A stretch of DNA of 23,375 bases from Ferroglobus sp964463865 (GTDB lineage Archaea; Halobacteriota; Archaeoglobi; Archaeoglobales; Archaeoglobaceae). The position numbers and the translations under genes are program-made. Below the pieces are notes generated by a model that worked only from the letters and a program-made list of their open reading frames with translations, had not been told where the DNA came from and made no database searches. Shown piece by piece: positions 1-7,152 of the stretch. Where the stretch lies: assembly GCA_964463865.1 (NCBI GenBank), contig CAYXDX010000019.1:1-23375 (forward strand). Reading direction: 5' to 3'. Position 1 is the first letter of the stretch. The number at the start of each line of letters is the position of its first letter.

Positions 1-51
1 TCCTCTGGGACTGTGGATCCCAGGAGCCGGGTTCGAATCCCGGTCCGGGCC
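1..51 (+). tRNA. tRNA-His (GTG), 3' part only
   Basis: The 5' end lies outside the window. Visible are a 5-bp anticodon stem (6-10 with 18-22) around the loop CTGTGGA, giving anticodon GTG at 13-15, and a T arm with stem CCGGG/CCCGG (27-31 with 39-43) around TTCGAAT. The 3' acceptor strand TCCGGGC follows at 44-50. Base 51 is C, which fits the C73 discriminator that is characteristic of tRNA-His and pairs with G-1. No CCA is encoded. The identity follows directly from the anticodon and is supported by C73. Confidence 0.9.
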
Positions 52-63
52 CTCTTCTGGTTT

Positions 64-94
64 GAGATTTTGGTCAAAATGCTCTTTCGAGAGC
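64..94 (+). other. Two overlapping small hairpins after tRNA-His
   Basis: A perfect palindrome ATTTTG-GT-CAAAAT (67-80) is followed directly by GCTCT-TTCG-AGAGC (81-94), a 5-bp stem with a TTCG loop. CTC at 82-84 could pair either with GAG at 64-66 or with GAG at 91-93, so the two extended folds compete. They may be a tRNA 3' processing or termination structure. There is no U-tract, so a terminator is not established. Confidence 0.35.
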
Positions 95-125
95 GTTAAG
101 TTCTCTGTCGTCTTGTAGACTTTAC

Positions 126-840
126 GTGGACTCAAGAGTAGCTGGTGCGCTCGCATTTATTCTGAGTTCAATCTTAATGAAAAAACGCGGGAGTATCGAA
201 ACTTCTAAGGAATTTATCGCGATGTTGTCCGCGACATTGGGTGTGGCGAGCTATTTACTTTCACTACTGTTTTTTCAGCCATTGCCAGACTACGAAAAAA
301 CTAAAGCAGGTGCGTTGAATTTAAGAAGTCAGTCGTCAAAGACGGAGCGGTGTATACTGACAGATGCGTCGTGATGTTCACGAAGTTAAATCTTACGAGC
401 CACGGATACGTCGTCGATTTACGATTTAGATCGAACTGGGATGCGAGACACACAATTTTATTCATCGAGCCAGATACACCTTTATGAAGACAGAGGCACC
501 CTAAACTACCTGATAAAGTCAAACGGAAAAAATTTTCGGAGTTTTCGCTAAACTGAAGGAATTAAACTGGGTAGACGAATCTTTTGGCACTGGCTGGAAC
601 GAGATAAAATTGCTGTGGGACTCTGAGAAGCAGACGATGTGGATGGAGGTTAACGGAAAGAGGTTTACGGGAGAACTCAGATCCACTGTAAATCTGACGA
701 GCTCGAGGCTTTATCTTGGGTCTCATCCACACAGGGGGTATTACGCGGAGGGATACTTTGACAGAATAGCGGTCTATAAAGCGACAGATCCCGCGAAACT
801 TTTAGAAGTTCGCAACGGGAAAATTCGAGTAGCTCCGTAA
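126..840 (+). pseudogene. Frameshifted membrane protein with LamG-like domain (relic)
   Basis: Three reading frames must be joined to read one protein. From a GTG at 126 there are two hydrophobic stretches (about residues 6-18 and 31-50). The frame changes near 310-317, where the coding continues as EFKKSVVKDGAVYTDRC and onward to a stop at 485-487. A short piece follows in another frame (about 489-530, LNYLIKSNGKNF). From about 532 to the stop at 838-840 the frame is again different and includes GTGWNEIKLLWDSEKQ and NLTSSRLYLGSHPHRGYYAEGYFDRI. The last part resembles concanavalin A-like LamG/laminin-G modules, which typically have a Gly-Tyr-hydrophobic FDRIAVY ending. At least three indels separate the pieces, so the gene is probably dead unless the assembly is faulty here. 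No clear ribosome binding site precedes the GTG. The LamG assignment is by resemblance only. Confidence 0.6.
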
Positions 841-881
841 AAACTCTTCGTGCTAAATCACGCACTGCTGGGCGAAAAATC

Positions 882-893
882 AAAAAATTTAAC
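882..893 (+). promoter_or_regulatory. TATA box of adk (leaderless)
   Basis: The AT-rich run AAAAAATTTAAC is centred about 28 nt upstream of the adk ATG at 917, which would place transcription start at the start codon. No Shine-Dalgarno sequence lies before the ATG, which fits a leaderless mRNA. Confidence 0.5.
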
Positions 894-916
894 TATTTTT
901 TCTTTGATTTTCAGCC

Positions 917-1570
917 ATGAACTTAATTCTCCTCGGACCGCCGGGTGCTGGAAAGGGGACTCAGGCGAAGATGATCGTAGAGAAATACGGGATTCCGCAG
1001 ATATCCACGGGGGACATTTTGAGAGAGGCCGTTGCCAAAGGAACCGAGCTCGGAAAGAAAGCGAAGGAATACATGGACAGAGGCGAGCTCGTGCCGGATG
1101 AAGTTGTGATAGGCATCGTGAAGGAGAGGTTGTCGCAGCCAGACTGCGAGAAGGGTTTCATACTCGACGGCTTCCCCCGAACGGTAAGGCAGGCTGAAGC
1201 TCTGGACGAGATGCTCGACGACATGGGCAGGAAGCTTGATGCGGTGATTAGCATAGAGGTTCCGGAGGAGGAGATAGTGAAAAGAATCGTTTACAGGAGA
1301 ATCTGCAAGCAGTGTGGTGCCGTCTACAACCTGATATACAACCCGCCCAAGCAGGACAACGTCTGCGACAAGTGTGGTGGCGAGCTTTACCAGAGAGACG
1401 ACGACAAGGAGGACATCGTGAGGGAGAGGTATCGGGTTTACAAGGAGCAGACGGAACCGCTTAAAGAGTATTACAAAAATGTTGGCGTGCTTTACGAAGT
1501 AGACGGAACGAAGAGCATAGAGGAGGTCTTCAAACAAATCGAGGAGATACTCGAGAGGGTCAAGCTCTGA
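917..1570 (+). CDS. adk: Adenylate kinase, zinc-containing LID form
   Basis: It interconverts ATP + AMP and 2 ADP in the cytoplasm. The 217-residue protein begins with the P-loop GPPGAGKGT (residues 7-15), followed by the NMP-binding region with STGDILR (30-36) and the FPRT motif (86-89). The LID insertion carries four cysteines in two CxxC pairs (Cys130, Cys133, Cys150, Cys153), which bind structural zinc in this family. Length and layout are those of the long bacterial-type enzyme, which is also found in Archaeoglobales, rather than the short trimeric archaeal AdkA. The ATG at 917 starts right at the P-loop strand and lies about 28 nt from a TATA box. The 3' end overlaps the convergent hydrolase gene by 11 bp. 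Confidence 0.96.
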   Translation: MNLILLGPPGAGKGTQAKMIVEKYGIPQISTGDILREAVAKGTELGKKAKEYMDRGELVPDEVVIGIVKERLSQPDCEKGFILDGFPRTVRQAEALDEMLDDMGRKLDAVISIEVPEEEIVKRIVYRRICKQCGAVYNLIYNPPKQDNVCDKCGGELYQRDDDKEDIVRERYRVYKEQTEPLKEYYKNVGVLYEVDGTKSIEEVFKQIEEILERVKL

Positions 1571-2267
1571 TCTCTTCTACGCCTTCATCCCCTTTTTCGA
1601 GCCACTCCGCTATTTTTTCGAGAACTCGCACGTTTCTCCTGAGGAAGTGGTCTCCGCCGTCGATTATCAGGAACTTCTTCCTCGTCCTCGCTTTTCTGAA
1701 CATCTCTTCCGAGCAGTAAAACGGAACGACATCGTCTTTAGTTCCGTGGACGAACATAACCGGACACTTTAAGCTTTCCACGGCTTTTATCGGCTCTATC
1801 GACGAAAACTCTTCTAAGAATTGCTTTTTAAAGCTTTCAAAGTCTTTTAGCCCCTTTAAAGTAGATTTCAGTCTGGCGTTCGCGTAAATTCTCTCTATCG
1901 CCTCTTCGGTAAACGCGTTCACGGAGCAGGGAGAAGAAACGGCAACGATCTTTTCAGCTTCCCCGAAATTCAAAGCTACCGCACCGCCCATGCTGAAGCC
2001 AAGAATAGATACCCGCTCGAAGTTTTGCGAAATCTCTTCGAGGTCTTCGAGCCACTTCAGAAGGCTGAAACTCCCGGAACTCCTGCCGGTTCCGGTGAAG
2101 TCGAAAACTATTGATGGGAAGCCTTTTCTGGCAAAAAACCTTGCAACGTCGAGGTAACTTTTCTCGGCTACGCTTCCCGGATCGTAGGGGAGTCCGTGGC
2201 AGATTACGAGAACTCTCTCTACCGACAGCCAGGCGTTTTTGTTCCCTATCCTTCTTTCGATTATCAT
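1560..2267 (-). CDS. Alpha/beta hydrolase, esterase/acyl-peptidase-like
   Basis: This is a 235-residue single-domain alpha/beta hydrolase. The nucleophile elbow GFSMGG places the catalytic serine at Ser92. HGTKD supplies the acid (about Asp178), and His207 in GGDHFLR completes the triad. An HGLPYDPGS loop near residue 24 resembles the oxyanion-hole HG motif. There is no signal peptide, so it is cytoplasmic. It overlaps the upstream regulator gene by 4 bp (ATGA), so the two are probably co-transcribed and the regulator may control it. The substrate cannot be told from sequence; this family includes carboxylesterases and acyl-ester or peptide hydrolases. Confidence 0.85.
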   Translation of the reverse strand: MIIERRIGNKNAWLSVERVLVICHGLPYDPGSVAEKSYLDVARFFARKGFPSIVFDFTGTGRSSGSFSLLKWLEDLEEISQNFERVSILGFSMGGAVALNFGEAEKIVAVSSPCSVNAFTEEAIERIYANARLKSTLKGLKDFESFKKQFLEEFSSIEPIKAVESLKCPVMFVHGTKDDVVPFYCSEEMFRKARTRKKFLIIDGGDHFLRRNVRVLEKIAEWLEKGDEGVEEIRA

Positions 2268-2626
2268 CTCAATCCTACGAGTTTTTCGAGCTCTTCAAGG
2301 TCTTTTTCGAGTCTCTGCAGCTCTTCTCTCTTTTTCCTCACGAGTTCGGCCACGATCTCTTTCAGGTCCAGAGTGAGCTTGTAGCTCTTTAGAGGTCTGC
2401 CCTTGCCCTTCTTCTTGATCTCCCTGTCTTTCACCCAGCCCATCTCTTTCAACTCTTTCATCGCTATGCTGACTTCCGGCTGTCTCAGGTTGGCCGCTCT
2501 TTCTATGTCTCTCGAAACAGTTTCGCCTACTTTGGAGAGGTAAACGAGAACTTTGGCTATGTTTTTATTCAATCCCGCTTCTGTGAGGAGTTCAACAAGC
2601 CTCTCATCTTTTTCGCTGAACTCCAT
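2264..2626 (-). CDS. Winged-helix transcriptional regulator
   Basis: This basic protein of about 120 residues has an N-terminal winged helix (roughly residues 15-85, with recognition helix around LRQPEVSIAMKELKEMGWV and wing region KKKGKGRPLKSYKL). A charged C-terminal coiled coil (about 90-118, rich in Glu/Lys/Leu) probably forms the dimer. This layout is common in small archaeal MarR/TrmB/ArsR-like regulators. I chose ATG at 2626 because GGTGGAT lies just upstream as a ribosome binding site. A GTG at 2635, in frame three codons earlier, is the alternative and would be leaderless. It is the first gene of a pair with the hydrolase and diverges from pyrH. Confidence 0.8.
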   Translation of the reverse strand: MEFSEKDERLVELLTEAGLNKNIAKVLVYLSKVGETVSRDIERAANLRQPEVSIAMKELKEMGWVKDREIKKKGKGRPLKSYKLTLDLKEIVAELVRKKREELQRLEKDLEELEKLVGLR

Positions 2627-2656
2627 AATATCCACCGATAGTAGTATAGTAAAATG

Positions 2657-2668
2657 AATATAAATATT
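2657..2668 (-). promoter_or_regulatory. TATA box of the regulator-hydrolase pair
   Basis: On the minus strand the sequence reads AAATATTTATATTC, an excellent archaeal TATA element. It is centred near 2662, about 26-28 nt from the possible GTG start at 2635 and 36 nt from the preferred ATG at 2626. Confidence 0.5.
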
Positions 2669-2725
2669 TTGCCATTTACAAAATTTGAAGATAGAAAAGC
2701 CGTTAATAAATCTTATTATAATGCG

Positions 2726-2738
2726 GAAAAAATTTAAC
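2726..2738 (+). promoter_or_regulatory. BRE/TATA of pyrH (leaderless)
   Basis: GCGGAAAAAATTTAAC combines a purine-rich BRE-like stretch with a TATA element centred near 2733, 28 nt before the pyrH ATG. No Shine-Dalgarno motif precedes that ATG, so a leaderless transcript is likely. Confidence 0.5.
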
Positions 2739-2760
2739 CAGGTTCTACGTAGCTCATTTA

Positions 2761-3423
2761 ATGATCGTCGTATCCCTTGGTGGATCGATACTTTTCAACG
2801 AGCTTTCGGTGGAAAAGATAAGGGAATACGCGTCAATCTTCTCGGAAGTTAGCGAAAAAGTCGCGGTAGTCGTTGGTGGAGGCAGGATTGCCAGAGAGTA
2901 CATCGGCGCTCTCAGAGATCTCGGAGGTAGCGAAACTCTTTGCGATTACGCGGGAATAGAGGTGACGAGACTGAACGCGCTTCTGCTGGCTCAGGCAATG
3001 AAAGACGCTCCCAAGGTAATTCCGAAGGACTTTAGAGAGGTGGAACTCCTGCTCAGAAGTTACGACAGGGTCGTCATGGGTGGAACGTTTCCCGGGCACA
3101 CAACCGATGCGACGGCTGCACTGCTTGCTGAATATATGCGTGCGGAGAGACTTTTGATAGCTACGAACGTCGAGGGAGTATACACCGATGATCCGGCGAA
3201 AAATCCGGACGCGCGGCTGCTTGAGAGACTTACGCCTGAGGAGTTGGTGGAAATCGTGCGTAAGTCGAAAGTTACCGCTGGAAGCAAGAGCGTGGTAGAC
3301 CTGCTCGCTGCGAAAATAATCGAGAGGAGCGGAATACCAACTTTAATCTTTAAGGGCACTCCCGAAAACCTCAAGAGAGCTTTGAAGGGTGAGATCGTCG
3401 GAACGATCGTTAAAAAGAATTGA
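2761..3423 (+). CDS. pyrH: UMP kinase, archaeal type
   Basis: It phosphorylates UMP to UDP with ATP in pyrimidine nucleotide synthesis. The 220-residue protein is an amino-acid-kinase fold: N-terminal SLGGSI (residues 5-10), the second glycine-rich loop VVGGGRIAREYI (38-49), MGGTFPGHTTDATAALLAE (acceptor region), and the ATP-side motif TNVEGVYTDDPAKNP. Length and the hexameric-type motifs match archaeal PyrH. The more distant alternative, an aspartate or glutamate kinase, is longer. Its stop codon is immediately followed by the stop of the convergent gene, with no spacer. Confidence 0.93.
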   Translation: MIVVSLGGSILFNELSVEKIREYASIFSEVSEKVAVVVGGGRIAREYIGALRDLGGSETLCDYAGIEVTRLNALLLAQAMKDAPKVIPKDFREVELLLRSYDRVVMGGTFPGHTTDATAALLAEYMRAERLLIATNVEGVYTDDPAKNPDARLLERLTPEELVEIVRKSKVTAGSKSVVDLLAAKIIERSGIPTLIFKGTPENLKRALKGEIVGTIVKKN

Positions 3424-4305
3424 TTAAACTTTCCAGTCTTTCTCTTTCTCCTCTTTTCCTCTACTGAGGAAATACACGCCCACTCCTGCCAGTATCAGGA
3501 GCGCTCCGGCCACCATGAATATCCACCCTCTGTCGTTACCTTCGCTGGTCGATGAGGTTTCCGACCTTTCGAGCTTAACGACGATCTTCTCTCCCTTCGA
3601 TATGTTGCTCGCCGAATACACGTTGTATGTGTTGCTGCCAAGCTGGTGAACGCCCAAACTCTCAAGAGAATCCGATACGGCTATAATCGACGGAGAGGTA
3701 AACAGAACGAGCTGTTTTGCCGGAAGCTCGAAGTATATCGGAATCTCGTTTGAAGTCAGGACGTATTGATACACAGCCTGAATCGACGAGTTCGGAGGGA
3801 TTACGACGTTTTCGAAAACGACTTCGTTTTTGCTCGCCGAGAAGTTTTCGAGATTTCCAGTGAAGCTTAGTATCGTGTAGTTTCGGGCGTTTTCTGGAAA
3901 GACCTTCTTCAGATCTCCTTTAAAGTAAGCGGAGTCTGGATTAGTTATGATGTCTATTTCGACAACTCCAAGATCGTTTCCTACGATTATGTGCCTGTTC
4001 GAGTAGTAAATCTTGGATGCGTCGGTGGTAACGTAAAAGCTGAAATTAAGGACGCTCGTGTTTGGAAACTCGAAGTTCTTTACCGCAGTCAGGTTTTTAT
4101 ACGTGACTATCGCGTGGTAAACTCCCGGATCGAGGTCAAGGCTTATCGAAGAGTTTTCGAATGTTTTGTTTATCGAGACGTTACCACCGAAAATTTCGAC
4201 GCTGACAGCCCCTCCTTCGTATCCTTCTATGTTGATCTTCAGCTCTTCAGCGCTCGAAACGAACATCAGCGAGATTAGAGCGAGAACGAGCAAAGCCTTT
4301 CTCAT
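3424..4305 (-). CDS. Secreted, C-terminally membrane-anchored protein of unknown function
   Basis: I do not recognise a named family. The 293-residue protein has a signal peptide (residues 1-19, MRKALLVLALISLMFVSSA), then an extracellular beta-rich region. This region starts with a PEGA/carboxypeptidase-regulatory-like stretch (about 22-75) and carries many N-x-S/T sequons. A single transmembrane helix (about 262-283) and a short basic-acidic cytoplasmic tail follow. The topology is therefore outside-facing and probably glycosylated. The gene begins 30 bp after the DP1 stop on the same strand. A TATA-like TTTTTATACAA on the minus strand (about 4327-4337) straddles that stop, so it may have its own promoter as well as DP1 read-through. 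Confidence 0.75.
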   Translation of the reverse strand: MRKALLVLALISLMFVSSAEELKINIEGYEGGAVSVEIFGGNVSINKTFENSSISLDLDPGVYHAIVTYKNLTAVKNFEFPNTSVLNFSFYVTTDASKIYYSNRHIIVGNDLGVVEIDIITNPDSAYFKGDLKKVFPENARNYTILSFTGNLENFSASKNEVVFENVVIPPNSSIQAVYQYVLTSNEIPIYFELPAKQLVLFTSPSIIAVSDSLESLGVHQLGSNTYNVYSASNISKGEKIVVKLERSETSSTSEGNDRGWIFMVAGALLILAGVGVYFLSRGKEEKEKDWKV

Positions 4306-4335
4306 TTTCGAAGCTCTTCATCTATTGTATAAAAA

Positions 4336-5799
4336 CTATTCGCTGTAAAACTTCAGCTTGACGACCTCTCCGCCCGGCTGGTATACTGCCACTATTCCCG
4401 GCATTGGGTTCAGATTGACCTTCTTCTGAAACTCCGTCTGGCTCTGCCAGGTCGACGAGCAGACGACGAACGTTCCTCTGTAGAATCCGGTTCCGTAAGT
4501 GTGGACGTGACCGCTGTGCACGACATCCGGCACTTCGTCGATGACGAGGTAGTCCTCCTTTTCTGGAGCTATCGGAACCCTTTCTCCGTACATTGGCGAG
4601 AGGTGTCTCCTCTTGAGAAGCTCGAATATCGCCTCGTGCGGCTTGGTGTAGTCGAGCCTGTTTATCTTCGATATCACGTCGTCGAGACTCCTTCCGTGGT
4701 ATAGAAGAACTTTCAAGCCGCTCAGATCTATCATCGACGGATTACCGACGCAAATCACGTTGTTTGAAAACAGGCTCGAGAATTCCTTAGGAAGGGCCGG
4801 CTGCGGCTCTGCCTGTCTGACGGCGTCGTGGTTTCCTGGAGCGAGGATTATTTTGACGTCTTTCCTTATCATGTCGAGATACTCCGCCGCGACTTCGTAT
4901 TGCTCGTATATGTCCACGATTTCGAGCTCCTTTTCCTGTTCCGGATATATCCCCACTCCGTCTACGACGTCTCCAGCAACGAACAGGTATTTCACTTCCT
5001 CGGCAATTTTTACGAGCCTCTCGTTTTCGCTCTCGCAGTTAATCCACTTTATGAAGTTTTCCCACTCCTCCTTTAAGAACGTCTTGCTACCGAAGTGTAT
5101 GTCGGAGATGAACGCTATTCTAAACTGTCTCTTCTTCTTGTTTCCGTTTATCGGAAGGTCCGGGAAAATTATTCTGTCCGCGATGATTTTTCTCCCGCTT
5201 ATCGTTCCGGAGACCCCGATGACTTCGTCTCCAAGAAGCGTCATGGCTTCTTCCTTAACCTTCCCGGTGGCCAGGACGGTTACTACTCCGGTTTTGTCTT
5301 CCAGTTCTAATATCGCGGTGTTCTCGTTTATCTCTCTGACCTCGTTTACGATTCCCACGACGTCCACTTTTTCGGATCTGAGCTTCCATATGGACGATAT
5401 CGGCACGGGGTTGACTCTACCTCTCAAAATCCTCAGGATCTTCTCGTATCTTGAGTTAAAATACGCGACGAAGTCTTCCACCTCTCCCCTGCACGTGGAT
5501 TTTCCTGTCACGTCCTTTAAAATGCGAAGCTCGTCTACGACCTTTACCTCGTCCCTTTTGGTTACCGGTTTTTTCTGCACTGGCTGAACGACTCTCGTCT
5601 TGAGACTTCTTACGGCGCTCTCTATATCCTCTGCGGTTATTATGAACTTCCCGTCTGAAACCCTTTGTAACTCTTTTAAAAGATCGTCGACGTTCACGTC
5701 GACTTTTTTCAGGTATTCCACGGCTGACGGGTGCAAATTGTAGCCGTAAAGGGCGAACTTTTTGACGATGAACTTCGTGTCGATAGCTTTAATTACCAT
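4336..5799 (-). CDS. polB: DNA polymerase D small subunit DP1
   Basis: DP1 is the 3'-5' proofreading exonuclease subunit of the archaeal replicative polymerase PolD; the polymerase subunit DP2 is not in this window. The 487-residue protein has an N-terminal helical region (about 1-65), a linker, an OB fold (about 140-215) and a C-terminal calcineurin-like phosphoesterase domain. The metal-binding motifs are all present: SDIHFG (Asp233, His235), GDVVDG (Asp277), GNHD (Asn323, His324), His368 in YHGR, and SGHVH (His431, His433). The catalytic site is therefore intact. An AGGTGATGA ribosome binding site lies 5 nt before the ATG. It diverges from the signal peptidase gene with only 18 bp between the start codons. 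Confidence 0.95.
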   Translation of the reverse strand: MVIKAIDTKFIVKKFALYGYNLHPSAVEYLKKVDVNVDDLLKELQRVSDGKFIITAEDIESAVRSLKTRVVQPVQKKPVTKRDEVKVVDELRILKDVTGKSTCRGEVEDFVAYFNSRYEKILRILRGRVNPVPISSIWKLRSEKVDVVGIVNEVREINENTAILELEDKTGVVTVLATGKVKEEAMTLLGDEVIGVSGTISGRKIIADRIIFPDLPINGNKKKRQFRIAFISDIHFGSKTFLKEEWENFIKWINCESENERLVKIAEEVKYLFVAGDVVDGVGIYPEQEKELEIVDIYEQYEVAAEYLDMIRKDVKIILAPGNHDAVRQAEPQPALPKEFSSLFSNNVICVGNPSMIDLSGLKVLLYHGRSLDDVISKINRLDYTKPHEAIFELLKRRHLSPMYGERVPIAPEKEDYLVIDEVPDVVHSGHVHTYGTGFYRGTFVVCSSTWQSQTEFQKKVNLNPMPGIVAVYQPGGEVVKLKFYSE

Positions 5800-5817
5800 C
5801 CGTCATCACCTGAGTCG

Positions 5818-6312
5818 ATGAATCTAAAGGGGCTACTCAAGGATGTCGCCTCGACGTTAATTATTGTTGCGGTTATAGCTGCTGTGGGATATATTTTGAC
5901 CGGCGCCTGGCCGTTCATGGTGGCCGTGCAGTCCGGCAGTATGGAGCCGCACATACACAAGGGGGACGTGATAATCCTCGTGGGAAAAGACAGGACGAAA
6001 ATAATAACATATGTCGAGGGGAAGAAGATGAACTACAAGAGTTTCGGAGATTACGGCGATGTGATCGTCTACTATCCTAACGGGGACAGGAGCAGGACTC
6101 CGATAATACACAGAGCCATACGGTGGGTGAACGCCGGAGAGATGCTTCCCGGAGGGGTTAGGGCGAAGCACTCGGGCTACATAACGAAGGGAGACGCCAA
6201 CTCGATGTACGACCAGCCGTTCCTGTCCGAGCCGGTGAAACCCGAGTGGATAGTCGGCGTCGCGAAGTTTAGAATACCCTACGTGGGATACCTGAGGCTC
6301 ATATTCGGCTGA
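5818..6312 (+). CDS. Signal peptidase I, archaeal/ER type
   Basis: It cleaves signal peptides of exported proteins at the membrane. The 164-residue protein has one N-terminal transmembrane helix (about 10-30), box B SGSMEPHIHKGD with catalytic Ser41, and IIHRA with His98 replacing the bacterial lysine. KGDAN (Asp126) and Asp132 follow. This is the Ser-His-Asp arrangement known for archaeal and ER signal peptidases. I chose the ATG at 5818; an earlier in-frame start at 5731 would add a non-conserved, non-membrane extension that overlaps the DP1 coding start. The 3' end overlaps the convergent DUF504 gene by 14 bp. It would process the signal-peptide proteins encoded nearby. Confidence 0.93.
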   Translation: MNLKGLLKDVASTLIIVAVIAAVGYILTGAWPFMVAVQSGSMEPHIHKGDVIILVGKDRTKIITYVEGKKMNYKSFGDYGDVIVYYPNGDRSRTPIIHRAIRWVNAGEMLPGGVRAKHSGYITKGDANSMYDQPFLSEPVKPEWIVGVAKFRIPYVGYLRLIFG

Positions 6313-6553
6313 GGTCAACCTTTTCTCCTTTCCTCCAGACAGTCTTACCGTCGTATCTCACTTCGACTATTCTGTGATACGGTATTGGAACGTGGGCGAA
6401 GACGAACTTGTAGCCAACCTCCTCTATCTCGTCGCCCCTTATGGACGATACGCCTTCTGGACGGTCCAGAAAAAGTATTTCGAGCTTCTCGGCTCTCAAC
6501 TCTGGATGCCAGAGGACCTTGTTTATCAGGTCTCTCAGGCTATACTTCTTCAT
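6299..6553 (-). CDS. DUF504 (UPF0248) family protein
   Basis: This small cytoplasmic protein of 84 residues matches the pattern of DUF504: an N-terminal helix RDLINKVLWHPE, a beta region with FLDRP and RGDEIEE, the conserved FVFAHVPIPYHRIVEVRYDG strand pair, and a terminal VWRK. Archaeal members sometimes occur beside RNA-modifying or RNA-binding genes, but the function is not known. It overlaps the upstream regulator gene by 14 bp, which indicates translational coupling in a two-gene operon. Confidence 0.85.
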   Translation of the reverse strand: MKKYSLRDLINKVLWHPELRAEKLEILFLDRPEGVSSIRGDEIEEVGYKFVFAHVPIPYHRIVEVRYDGKTVWRKGEKVDLSRI

Positions 6554-7055
6554 CCTTGACTATCTCGACTATCTGCCCTTTCAGGTTGAGCTTCTGCGAC
6601 TTCTTGGCGACCGCTCTTATGAAAGTCGGGTCGAGACCAGTCTCTTTACTTATGTGCTGGACAGACATTCTTCCGAGTTTTATCTGTTCGACTATCTTCT
6701 CCACATACTCTTCGAACTCGTCGTCCGGCATGAATATGACGTTCAGAATCGTGTTGAAGTCCTTGAGCGAGCAGTAGAAGTTCGCGCTCAGGTGGGTGTA
6801 ACTGACGTGAAACTCTTTCTCCGGCCTGCCTTTGGGGTCTTCTGGCATTCTCCACTTCGACCCGAGCATTCCAGCTTTTTTAAGAATCTTCAGAGCTTCC
6901 TCGACGTCCCCTTTTACCTCCGCCTTTAACTCGTCTATCGTCCTCCAGTTGTCGAGCAAAATTTCGTAGACTCTTTTGTAGGTTTCTGAGGAGAACAACT
7001 GGAGGATTGGGATGAACTCTATAACGTCGTTGACGAGCTTTGCTCTCTTGACCAT
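6540..7055 (-). CDS. ArsR-like regulator with two helix-turn-helix segments
   Basis: This is a 171-residue cytoplasmic protein. An N-terminal ArsR-type winged helix (about residues 20-100) includes YKRVYEILLDNWRTIDEL and a wing with PKGRPEKEFHV. A second, short HTH near the C-terminus (about 128-155) contains SVQHISKETGLDPTFIRAVA. The middle region (100-125) is acidic and may be a sensor or dimer part. The ribosome binding site AGGTGAGAGA lies right before the ATG. It heads an operon with the DUF504 gene. Its own promoter lies inside a 7-bp inverted repeat (7094-7115), which suggests autoregulation. The ligand is unknown. Confidence 0.8.
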   Translation of the reverse strand: MVKRAKLVNDVIEFIPILQLFSSETYKRVYEILLDNWRTIDELKAEVKGDVEEALKILKKAGMLGSKWRMPEDPKGRPEKEFHVSYTHLSANFYCSLKDFNTILNVIFMPDDEFEEYVEKIVEQIKLGRMSVQHISKETGLDPTFIRAVAKKSQKLNLKGQIVEIVKDEEV

Positions 7056-7093
7056 TCTCTCACCTTTAAAAATTATAGCTTAACATCTTTCCT

Positions 7094-7115
7094 CTCGATA
7101 TAAAATACTATCGAG
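7094..7115. promoter_or_regulatory. Inverted repeat around the TATA box (operator candidate)
   Basis: CTCGATA (7094-7100) and TATCGAG (7109-7115) form a perfect 7-8-7 inverted repeat. On the minus strand the spacer provides GTATTTTATATC, a TATA element about 47 nt from the regulator ATG, leaving a leader of about 20 nt with its ribosome binding site. A repressor bound here would block TBP. The repeat is also next to a plus-strand TATA-like AAATTTTAC (7119-7128), 28 nt before the gene at 7153, so both directions could be controlled. Confidence 0.5.
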
Positions 7116-7152
7116 GACAAATTTTACAACTTCTGCGAGCGCAATTACCTTC

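Noticed and set aside
923..1537. Long minus-strand open frame of 204 codons
   Set aside because: It lies wholly inside adk, whose P-loop, zinc cysteines and LID are unmistakable; the antisense protein has no recognisable motif.
4760..5587. Plus-strand open frame of 275 codons
   Set aside because: It is antisense to DP1, Ser/Thr-rich as expected for a shadow of charged coding sequence, and has no motif.
5731..5817. Extended start for the signal peptidase
   Set aside because: The extra 29 residues overlap the DP1 coding start and do not resemble the family; Met at 5818 starts right before the membrane anchor.
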